Of a stretch of 13,776 nt of DNA, positions 1 to 6,293 are shown in pieces (within the stretch, counting starts at the first letter, position 1; the number at the start of each line of letters is the position of its first letter). The notes under the pieces were generated by a model. It made no database searches and was not told the DNA's origin. It saw nothing but the letters and a program-made list of their open reading frames with translations. This DNA comes from Chloroflexota bacterium (GTDB lineage: Bacteria > Chloroflexota > Dehalococcoidia > UBA2247 > RBG-13-53-26): NCBI GenBank assembly GCA_017885485.1, contig JAFNFZ010000130.1:1-13776 (forward strand), in the 5' to 3' direction. The translations under genes and the position numbers were made by a program.

Positions 1-986
1 GCGGTTCAGACCTTCACTTCTGGCGGGGAGACATGGACCTGGTCGGGCTGGGGGCGTCGCTGCCGACGGTCCTGGGACATGAAATGACAGGGCGGGTAGC
101 CAAACTGGGGCAGGGCGTGGCCTCGGACTCGGCGGGACAGCGATTGGCGGTCGGCGACCGGACAGTAAGCCCTTACTTCTACCCCTGCGGGCGCTGTCCT
201 GCATGTCTAAAGGGGAACCACGCTTCCTGTCCAAGAAATATGCTCCTGGTGCGTCCTTGCGAATCGCCGCCCCACTTTGTAGGAGCCTTCGGCGACTACT
301 ACTACCTGAAACCAAATCACACAATTTTCAAAGTGCCGGATGACTTGAGCGATCAGGTTGTCGCCTCAGCAAACTGCGCTCTGTCCCAAGCCATCTACGG
401 ACTGGAGAAAGTCAACCTTAGGTTCGGCGAAACATTGGTGGTGCAGGGCGCCGGAGGTGTGGGCATCAGTACTGTTGCGGTAGCTAGAGAGATGGGCGCC
501 CGCAGGATTATTTCCATAGATGGTATCCCTGAACGTCTGGAATTGGCCAAGGCCTTCGGTGCGGACGAAGTAGTAGATATGAGACAGTTCCAGACTCCCC
601 AGGATCGGGTTCAACGAGTAAAGGAACTCACCAGAGGTTGGGGGGCGGATGTAGTTGCAGAACTAGTGGGCATTCCCGAGGCTATTCCCGAAGGACTGGA
701 GATGCTGTGTAACGGCGGGCGATACCTGGAGATGGGCAACGTCAGCCTCCTGCACGGGAAGTGTGAATTGGACCCGGCCCTCTGGGTGATGCGTTCCATA
801 AGCATCTTCTGCATCGCAGTCTATGGACGTGAAACGCTGAAGAAAGCCCTCGATTTCCTTAGCCGAACGAAGAACAGGTATCCATTCGACAAACTAGTAT
901 CACGCTACTACCCCTTGGACGATATTAACAAAGCCTTTGAGGAGCAAAATAAGAGACTGGTCTCCAGGGCTGCCATAGTTCCGTAG
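1..986 (+). CDS. Zinc-dependent medium-chain alcohol dehydrogenase, 5' end cut off
   Basis: Medium-chain (MDR) zinc alcohol dehydrogenase, expected to oxidise an alcohol (or reduce the carbonyl) with NAD(P) in the cytoplasm. The frame is open to the window edge. The first bases read (C)GSDLH, the catalytic-zinc Cys motif, so the ATG at 33 is internal and the true start lies upstream. Counting from that ATG: GHE at 15-17 (second zinc ligand region); Cys52, 55, 58 and 66 in the structural-zinc pattern CxxCxxCx7C; Cys115 as likely third catalytic ligand; Rossmann motif GAGGVG at 139-144. Roughly the first 35-40 residues are missing. The stop at 984-986 sits inside a strong hairpin. Downstream on the same strand are the B12 mutase genes, after 394 bases, so it may supply or use a related acyl or alcohol intermediate. 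The substrate cannot be read from the sequence. Confidence 0.93.
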   Translation, partial: GSDLHFWRGDMDLVGLGASLPTVLGHEMTGRVAKLGQGVASDSAGQRLAVGDRTVSPYFYPCGRCPACLKGNHASCPRNMLLVRPCESPPHFVGAFGDYYYLKPNHTIFKVPDDLSDQVVASANCALSQAIYGLEKVNLRFGETLVVQGAGGVGISTVAVAREMGARRIISIDGIPERLELAKAFGADEVVDMRQFQTPQDRVQRVKELTRGWGADVVAELVGIPEAIPEGLEMLCNGGRYLEMGNVSLLHGKCELDPALWVMRSISIFCIAVYGRETLKKALDFLSRTKNRYPFDKLVSRYYPLDDINKAFEEQNKRLVSRAAIVP

Positions 987-1008
987 CCAGTTACTAGGCT
1001 ACGGGAAC
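978..1008 (+). terminator. Hairpin overlapping the alcohol dehydrogenase stop codon
   Basis: The arms GTTCC-GTAGCC (978-988) and GGCTAC-G-GGAAC (997-1008) pair over 11 bp with one bulged G and an 8-base loop. The TAG stop (984-986) lies in the 5' arm. No T-run follows, so this is not a classic intrinsic terminator. It is more likely a 3' end stabiliser or a U-tract-less terminator. Confidence 0.5.
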
Positions 1009-1380
1009 CGAAGGGTAATCTCGGTCGTAGAGGCAGCACCCCGGGCCCCAGTAACAGAGGACATACACAACTACTGTGCTCAGAGGATGTATGAGTGGAA
1101 CACTACTTCGAGCAAGTGGGTGAGCATCACCGACTGGTTCCTGCTCCCATCCGCTGGGTGAGGCACAGAGACTCCGTTTTCGTGCATCGCAAAGACACGG
1201 ACCGCCTTTGCGATCAGTTGACACCCGGCCGGGTCTGTCCGAGCGAGCATAATCGGGCACTGTGACGGGCATTTCATGCCGGCTTTACGGATCACCCCGG
1301 TCGCCGATAGCAGACTTCGCGCTGGTAGGCCAAGCGCGAGTATCGGTATTAATTGACTTTAGCGAAGGAGACATTTCACT
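987..1380. other. Intergenic region before the mutase operon
   Basis: This 394-base region separates the alcohol dehydrogenase from the mutase large subunit. Open frames here (up to about 90 codons on the minus strand) resemble nothing I recognise and lack convincing ribosome binding sites. It holds the 3' arm of the hairpin at 978-1008, a perfect 9-bp inverted repeat at 1186-1214, a small GGCAT/ATGCC hairpin at 1268-1280, and a Shine-Dalgarno sequence (GAAGGAG, about 1364-1370) ten bases before the mutase ATG. I looked for a cobalamin riboswitch and found no B12 box. I could not place a convincing -35/-10 pair. Confidence 0.6.
1186..1214. repeat. Perfect 9-bp inverted repeat, possible operator or hairpin
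   Basis: ATCGCAAAG at 1186-1194 and its exact complement CTTTGCGAT at 1206-1214 enclose an 11-base spacer. The centre-to-centre distance is 20 bases, about two helical turns, which fits a dimeric regulator, but a hairpin in RNA is equally possible. It lies about 165 bases before the mutase start. Function is unproven. Confidence 0.35.
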
Positions 1381-2991
1381 ATGCAGGAAACCGAGGATAA
1401 GCGACGGAAGTTCACTACGTGGTCAGGTATCCCCATCAAGGAGCTCTACACACCAGAAGATGTGCAGGGCCTGGACTATGAGCGAGATATCGGCTACCCT
1501 GGCCAACCCCCGTTCACCAGGGGAGTCTACCGCGACATGTATCGAGGCAGGCAGTTCACCATAAGGCGATTCACCGGAGTGGAAACTCCCGAGGATACCA
1601 ACAAGCTCTATCGACATGAACTGGAACTGGGACAGACCGGACTGGCAATAGCTCCGGACGTACCGACATCGACCGGGCTCGATTCAGACAATCCCAGATG
1701 CAAAGGCGATGTCGGCTTCTGCGGAGTGCCTATAGACTCCATCCAGGATATGGAGATCGTCTTTGACGGTATTCCCTTGGACGAGGTGACAACGTGGACC
1801 TATACCATCCCTCTCACCGCCATGTATTATGTCAGTGCTCAGAACAGAGGGTACAACCTGAAGAATCTGGGGGGAACAACCCCAACGATTACCTGGCCGC
1901 TTCCCACCCCTCTTGACCTCCCCTGGGAAGTCTCCATCGAGGGTAGGGAGCGAGAGGCCATGGACTTTGCCGAGTGGACGGCAACGAACGTTCCCAAGTG
2001 GCATAGTACGGGTATAAGTGTCTACGCTCCCAAGGATAATGGATTCACCTGCGTTCAGGAATTGGGCTTACTATTGGGCATTGCCATAACAGCAGCGGAT
2101 GCCTGGAAAGAGCGGGGCAAGGTCCCCCTTGAAGTCTTCTTCAGACGGATCTCGTTCGAGATGGCCACTGCAAGCGATTTCTTCGAAGAAGTATGCAAAC
2201 TCAGGGCCGGACGGCGCATGTGGGCCAAGGTCTGTGAGCAAAGGTATGGCATTACAGAGCCAAGACTCATGCAATTCAGGGTCCGCTGCCAAACTCAAGG
2301 CTCCACCAATGTCATTGATGAACCCTTGAATAACATCGTGCGTATTGGATTCGGAATGCTGGCCTCCACGCTGGGAGGGGCGCAATCGCTGCATGCCAAT
2401 GGGTACGATGAAGCTTTGTGCATACCCACGGATCAGTCGATGCTGCTTTCTATTAGGACTCTGCAGATAATCCAAGAGGAGATCAACGTGACGAGCACGG
2501 TAGACCCGCTGGCCGGTTCGTACTATGTAGAATGGCTTACGAATGAGTTGGAAGACCGAGCCTGGCAATACCTCAGGAAGATCGATGAGATGGGGGGGAT
2601 GATAGCAGCCATTAAGTCGGGCTTCTTCGCCGGTGAGTACAAGCAGGCCAATCTTGACTGGGTGCGCAAAATCGAGACCGGCGAAAGGGTGGTGGTGGGT
2701 ACAAACAAGTATCGCCTGAAGCCGGAAGAGGTGCCCTACCAGGTTCCTGTCTACCGATTTGAACCTACCTGCCGAGATAGACAGATAGAGAGAGTAAGGA
2801 AGCTCCGCAAGGAGCGAGACAATGCCAAGGTTCTTGAAGCCCTGAAGAAGCTGGAATTGGCCTGCCTTGGAGCGGACAATACCTTTCCCCTCGTCATGGA
2901 AGCCTTCAAGTCTTGCGCCACCCTACAGGAAGTATGCGATGTTTGGCGCAAAGTATATGGGCTCAACTCTTACTCGCGTATGGACCTATAG
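1381..2991 (+). CDS. Divergent B12-dependent acyl-CoA mutase, large (substrate-binding) subunit
   Basis: Large subunit of a split coenzyme B12-dependent acyl-CoA mutase (methylmalonyl-CoA mutase family), 536 residues, TIM-barrel type, normal length for split forms. Family landmarks: FTTWSGIP at 11-18, TRGVY at 46-50, DSDNP at 101-105, PKW at 205-207, FFEE near 267-270, QSLHAN at 335-340, DEA at 343-345, VDPLAGSYYVE at 374-384. In Propionibacterium numbering (from memory), Tyr75, Met78, Arg82, Thr85, Arg87, Gln330 and Gln361 appear kept. Tyr89 is Phe64 here (Phe is also found in isobutyryl-CoA mutase), Ser114 is Ala89, Gln197 is Pro168, Arg207 is lost in a proline-rich stretch (168-181), His244 is Ala216 and His328 is Arg302. 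Methylmalonyl-CoA is therefore an unlikely substrate. ATG 1381 follows GAAGGAG by ten bases. The small subunit gene follows after 14 bases. Confidence 0.93.
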   Translation: MQETEDKRRKFTTWSGIPIKELYTPEDVQGLDYERDIGYPGQPPFTRGVYRDMYRGRQFTIRRFTGVETPEDTNKLYRHELELGQTGLAIAPDVPTSTGLDSDNPRCKGDVGFCGVPIDSIQDMEIVFDGIPLDEVTTWTYTIPLTAMYYVSAQNRGYNLKNLGGTTPTITWPLPTPLDLPWEVSIEGREREAMDFAEWTATNVPKWHSTGISVYAPKDNGFTCVQELGLLLGIAITAADAWKERGKVPLEVFFRRISFEMATASDFFEEVCKLRAGRRMWAKVCEQRYGITEPRLMQFRVRCQTQGSTNVIDEPLNNIVRIGFGMLASTLGGAQSLHANGYDEALCIPTDQSMLLSIRTLQIIQEEINVTSTVDPLAGSYYVEWLTNELEDRAWQYLRKIDEMGGMIAAIKSGFFAGEYKQANLDWVRKIETGERVVVGTNKYRLKPEEVPYQVPVYRFEPTCRDRQIERVRKLRKERDNAKVLEALKKLELACLGADNTFPLVMEAFKSCATLQEVCDVWRKVYGLNSYSRMDL

Positions 2992-3005
2992 AAGAGGACT
3001 GAGAT

Positions 3006-3416
3006 ATGGCAAATGAGGACAAAGTCAGGATTCTGATGGCCAAGCCAGGTGTGGATGGGCACTACCGGGGCATCTATTTGGTCAGTACGGCTCTGCAAAG
3101 AGCAGGCTTTGAGGTTATCTACGGCGGAAACATGTCCCCCAGGGAAATAGCCGCCACGGCTGTGCAGGAAGACGTGCACGTGATTGGACTGAGCATACTT
3201 ACCGGAGATGCTAAAGAATGGGTTTCGGAGACTATCAGAGAGTTAGAGGAGCAGGGTAAGGCGAATGTACTACTATTGCTGGGAGGTGTGATATCTGAGG
3301 ACGATACTCCTAAACTAAGGGCAATGGGAGTGCATGGCATTTTCAGAGCTACAGCGTCGCTCAACGAGATAGTGGACTTCGTGCGAGAGCATGCCTCTGT
3401 CGAGAATGGAGCCTAA
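3006..3416 (+). CDS. Cobalamin-binding small subunit of the acyl-CoA mutase
   Basis: Cobalamin-binding subunit (136 residues) that would pair with the large subunit encoded 14 bases upstream to form the active mutase. It has the complete base-off/His-on signature: Lys13, Asp17, His19 and Gly22 (KPGVDGHxxG), where His19 is the lower cobalt ligand. Ser63-x-Leu65 and Gly93-Gly94 match the loops that hold the dimethylbenzimidazole tail. The later loop, usually GPGT or similar, reads ATAS here (115-118), a change near the nucleotide tail. Length is normal for a free-standing B12 domain. A purine-rich GAGGACTGAGAT precedes the ATG. No MeaB-like chaperone GTPase or acyl-CoA epimerase gene follows in this window, so reactivation must come from elsewhere or be unneeded. 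Confidence 0.93.
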   Translation: MANEDKVRILMAKPGVDGHYRGIYLVSTALQRAGFEVIYGGNMSPREIAATAVQEDVHVIGLSILTGDAKEWVSETIRELEEQGKANVLLLLGGVISEDDTPKLRAMGVHGIFRATASLNEIVDFVREHASVENGA

Positions 3417-3877
3417 CTCCGTGCGTCAGCCTTTGCCGTTCACTGTAGCGCGCACCTGACAGCTAGGTGGGTGTGTAAAGGATAACGTGCCGCAGCCATC
3501 ATCCGAAGAAAGACTCGTACCTAAATGAAGCTCTTCGATCAGGGCAGGACAAAGGCCTGCTAGTCTAGAAGAACATTGTGATGGCGCGCCAAAGTGTGCC
3601 TCGGCTTGATGTACTTATATGGAGACTTTCTCAGAAGAGCCGCAGACTAACGCGAGGTTCGGGCGGACGGCGATGATAGGCTCTCTTATCGCTTGAGCAA
3701 CTTGTGTAGATGTTTCTGTGCGCTCTCGTCTGGCATTCACGCAGCAGAACCGGTTTCAAAATCGGAATCACCTTTCCGCGGGTACTCAAGTCAAACCTGA
3801 AAGAAGGCCATCAACCAGCGAGAGGAACCCAACCAGCCGCGCAATAGCATCGGGGTGAGCACCAGGAGGAAACAACT
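3417..3877. other. Intergenic region between mutase and flavoprotein genes
   Basis: This 461-base stretch has no open frame that looks like a gene on either strand. It probably carries the end of the mutase transcript and the promoter of the flavoprotein gene, but I cannot point to a convincing terminator or -35/-10 pair. Visible structure is minor: an imperfect hairpin with GCGAT/ATCGC ends at 3670-3692 and a CCGGT/ATCGG hairpin at 3750-3765. The Shine-Dalgarno AGGAGGA of the next gene is at 3864-3870. Confidence 0.55.
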
Positions 3878-5542
3878 ATGGGCGAGTCATGGGACTACAA
3901 GACAGACGTACTCGTGGTCGGATCCGGTGGTGGCGGAATGACGGCTGCATTGATGGCCAAAGACCAAGGCAACGATGTCCTGTGCATAGAGAAGGGACGA
4001 GCATACGGTGGTTCCACCGCGATGTCTGGCGGCACCGTCTGGATTCCCAACAACCATCTGATGAAGAGATTGGGCTGCCAAGACTCTGAAGAAGAAGCGT
4101 TCCAGTATCTGCAGAGCATAACAGAGGGCAGAGTTCGGGAAGACCGCTTGTGGTCCTATTTGGCATCGGGTCCCCGGATGCTGGAATACCTCGAGAAGCA
4201 TAGTCGTGTACGCTTCGCTATCGTGCGTCGAATGTGCGACTACTATCAGAATGCAAAGGGTGCCAAGCCTGAGGGCAGGTCGCTGGAGGCGGTGCCGATC
4301 AGCATTCGCAGACTCACGAAGGGATTCGATCAAATACAGGATCACCGCATATCGCGCCAAGCGTCCCTGACCGTGAATGAAGCCGTAGCGATGCTGGACT
4401 CTTCGTGGTGGGGAAGACTGGGAGCCATCAGGATTTTTGCACGCTACTACCTTGATCCGACTAGGTGCGTTGGCAAAGGCGATAGCCGGCTGACGTTGGG
4501 CAATGCTTTGGTGGCGCGTCTTCGCCTATCTCTGGCGGATCGAAACATTCCTGTCTGGCTGGAGACTCCTGCTCACAGCCTAATCGTGGATGCAGGCCGT
4601 GTTGCCGGTTTGGAAGCCCTGAGATCCGGCAGGATCACACGCATAGGAGCGAGAAAAGCTGTCATCCTGGCTGCCGGCGGTTTTGCACACAATCAGGCGA
4701 TGCGTGAGCAACACCAACGTGGGCCAGTCTCAACTGCGTGGTCGGCAGCGAGCAGGAACGACACGGGTGACGCCATACGAATGGCAAGCGAGATTGGCGC
4801 AGCACTCGATTTCATGTATGACGCTTGGTGGGCTTCGACCAGTCTTGTGTCTGGCTGGTCCAAACCGATAGTCTCTATAGTGGAAAGGAACCTGCCGGGC
4901 TCGATCATGGTCAATAAAATGGGGCGAAGGTTCACGAACGAAGCCGCACCATACAGTGATGTGGTCAAGGCCCAGTACGCCAGCCACTGGCAAGGGCACG
5001 ATGCGGTTCCAGCCTACTTAATCATTGACAGCCGTTTCAGGAGTAGGTATCTCACAGGACCCATGATGCCGGGCAAGACACCAAAGATGTTCATCGACAG
5101 GGGATACATCAGGATGTCCGACACAATCGAGGGCTTGGCGAGGCAGTGCGGTATCGACCCAGTAGGACTCATTTCGGAAATCAATGCTTTCAATGCCAAT
5201 GCCGCCAAGGGAAAGGATCAGGAATTCGGTAGGGGCGACAGCCTCCTTGACAGATTCTACGGCGATCCCTCTGTCAGGCCGAATTCTTGCCTCAGGCCAG
5301 TAGACAAGCCTCCGTTCTACGCGATCGAGATGTGGCCTGGCGACATCGGCACCAAAGGAGGGTTGAGAACGGATGCACAGGCGCGCGTGCTTCGAGAGGA
5401 CGGGGCAGTTATTGAGAGCCTGTACGCCATCGGCAATTGTTCCTCTCCTGTCATGGGAGCCTCTTACGCTGGAGGTGGAGCAACGATATCCTCATCAATG
5501 GTGTTCGGCTACATTGCCGCTCTGAACGCGGGCAAGCATTGA
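3878..5542 (+). CDS. FAD-dependent dehydrogenase, 3-ketosteroid delta-1-dehydrogenase / fumarate reductase type
   Basis: Flavoprotein of 554 residues in the FAD_binding_2 family, closest in pattern to 3-ketosteroid delta-1-dehydrogenases, which introduce a double bond next to a ring ketone. The dinucleotide motif GSGGGG is at 15-20, followed by the acidic residue of IEKG (38) and GGSTAMSGG (44-52). The C-terminal SYAGGGAT motif (529-536) keeps the Tyr530/Gly534 pair that in steroid dehydrogenases polarises the substrate carbonyl. There is no signal peptide or haem motif, so it is likely cytoplasmic and passes electrons to an unknown acceptor. AGGAGGA lies seven bases before the ATG. It follows the B12 mutase genes on the same strand, after 461 bases. 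The substrate could be any cyclic enone-forming compound; a true steroid is only one option. Confidence 0.88.
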   Translation: MGESWDYKTDVLVVGSGGGGMTAALMAKDQGNDVLCIEKGRAYGGSTAMSGGTVWIPNNHLMKRLGCQDSEEEAFQYLQSITEGRVREDRLWSYLASGPRMLEYLEKHSRVRFAIVRRMCDYYQNAKGAKPEGRSLEAVPISIRRLTKGFDQIQDHRISRQASLTVNEAVAMLDSSWWGRLGAIRIFARYYLDPTRCVGKGDSRLTLGNALVARLRLSLADRNIPVWLETPAHSLIVDAGRVAGLEALRSGRITRIGARKAVILAAGGFAHNQAMREQHQRGPVSTAWSAASRNDTGDAIRMASEIGAALDFMYDAWWASTSLVSGWSKPIVSIVERNLPGSIMVNKMGRRFTNEAAPYSDVVKAQYASHWQGHDAVPAYLIIDSRFRSRYLTGPMMPGKTPKMFIDRGYIRMSDTIEGLARQCGIDPVGLISEINAFNANAAKGKDQEFGRGDSLLDRFYGDPSVRPNSCLRPVDKPPFYAIEMWPGDIGTKGGLRTDAQARVLREDGAVIESLYAIGNCSSPVMGASYAGGGATISSSMVFGYIAALNAGKH

Positions 5543-5699
5543 GAGGAAGCCGCACGAGGCAACTGTGAAATCGCGGTCACTCTGAAACCGATCGCCACAA
5601 TTCTCACCCTTTGCCCGACTGGATTGTATGCCTCACCCCTGTCTGAGGCTAGACCCTCTCATTCCTCGGCGGTACCGACCTACATCTCCCGCGCAGATC
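5543..5699. terminator. Convergent intergenic region with a short hairpin
   Basis: The plus-strand flavoprotein gene and the minus-strand MarR gene converge across these 157 bases. A 6-bp perfect stem GCCTCA (5630-5635) / TGAGGC (5644-5649) with an 8-base loop could serve as a weak bidirectional terminator, but there is no T-run on either side. Confidence 0.3.
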
Positions 5700-6203
5700 C
5701 TACGTCGTCTTCATGGTGTCAAGTGGGGGTTGGAGTAGGAAATTCGTCACCGATCGTTTCAATTGGAGCTTCCTGATGGCTCGGCTTCTAAGCCTAAGCA
5801 GGTATTTCTCAAGAGTGGCCAATTCCTCAGTTGAAAGACCGGAGAGTATATCCGACAGAACATCGACCTTCTCCACGGATCTCCTGTAGATCTCCTCACC
5901 TCTCTCAGTCAACTCCAGTCTCACCATGTTCTTCCTGTCCAGGTCCTTGCACCTTCTCAGAAGGCCTTCTCTATCCATGCTATTGAGCAAAGCAGCTACA
6001 CTCTGGGGTTCCCGGAATAGCCATCGTGATAGCACTGTTGGAGTGATCGGACCCTCTATGTTCTTCAGAATGAACAGTACCGATGCCCGCATCATCGTCG
6101 TGCCCAATTCACTCAGTTCGTTCTGGCGATTCCTGGCAATCGCCCAAGTGGTGTGATGCAGAAGCCCCCAAATCCGAATACAGTCCCAAGTCGTCATGTT
6201 CAC
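5700..6203 (-). CDS. MarR family transcriptional regulator
   Basis: Winged-helix regulator of the MarR family, 167 residues, expected to act as a DNA-binding dimer that responds to a small aromatic or acyl ligand. The helix-turn-helix covers about 52-77, with the recognition helix around REPQSVAALLNSM (64-76). The wing is about 87-102 (DLDRKNMVRLELTERG), with the usual D-x-R and LTxxG features. Helical ends at 8-40 and 105-150 would form the dimer interface. I chose the GTG at 6203 because AGGAGGG lies exactly seven bases upstream; the ATG at 6197 is 13 bases away. It is the last gene of the minus-strand group, 90 bases after the SDR gene, and an inverted repeat sits just upstream. It probably controls the neighbouring catabolic genes. 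Confidence 0.92.
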   Translation of the reverse strand: MNMTTWDCIRIWGLLHHTTWAIARNRQNELSELGTTMMRASVLFILKNIEGPITPTVLSRWLFREPQSVAALLNSMDREGLLRRCKDLDRKNMVRLELTERGEEIYRRSVEKVDVLSDILSGLSTEELATLEKYLLRLRSRAIRKLQLKRSVTNFLLQPPLDTMKTT

Positions 6204-6242
6204 TTTCGCTCCCTCCTGCGTGCAGAGATTTCGGACCCCGGC

Positions 6243-6265
6243 TACGCTGTTCTGTCCTGAGCGTA
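6243..6265. promoter_or_regulatory. Inverted repeat upstream of the MarR gene, candidate operator
   Basis: TACGCT (6243-6248) and AGCGTA (6260-6265) form a perfect 6-bp inverted repeat with an 11-base spacer, ending about 40 bases before the MarR start. MarR proteins usually bind such palindromes near their own promoter. The assignment is inference from position and symmetry only; an RNA hairpin is also possible. Confidence 0.35.
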
Positions 6266-6293
6266 ACGTTGAGTCCCTCTCTGCGCATCGAAA

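Noticed and set aside
1080..1295. 71-codon minus-strand frame before the mutase genes
   Set aside because: No convincing ribosome site or recognisable protein features; the region is better treated as intergenic.
987..1380. Cobalamin riboswitch upstream of the B12-dependent mutase
   Set aside because: I looked for the conserved B12 box and flanking helices and found no good match.
2071..2568. 165-codon open frame antisense to the mutase large subunit
   Set aside because: It lies fully inside a well-supported gene and its translation shows no family features; it is a shadow of codon use.
3750..3765. tRNA T-arm-like CCGGT-TTCAAA-ATCGG
   Set aside because: The loop is six bases instead of seven, one pair is a G-T wobble, and no acceptor or anticodon arm can be drawn around it.
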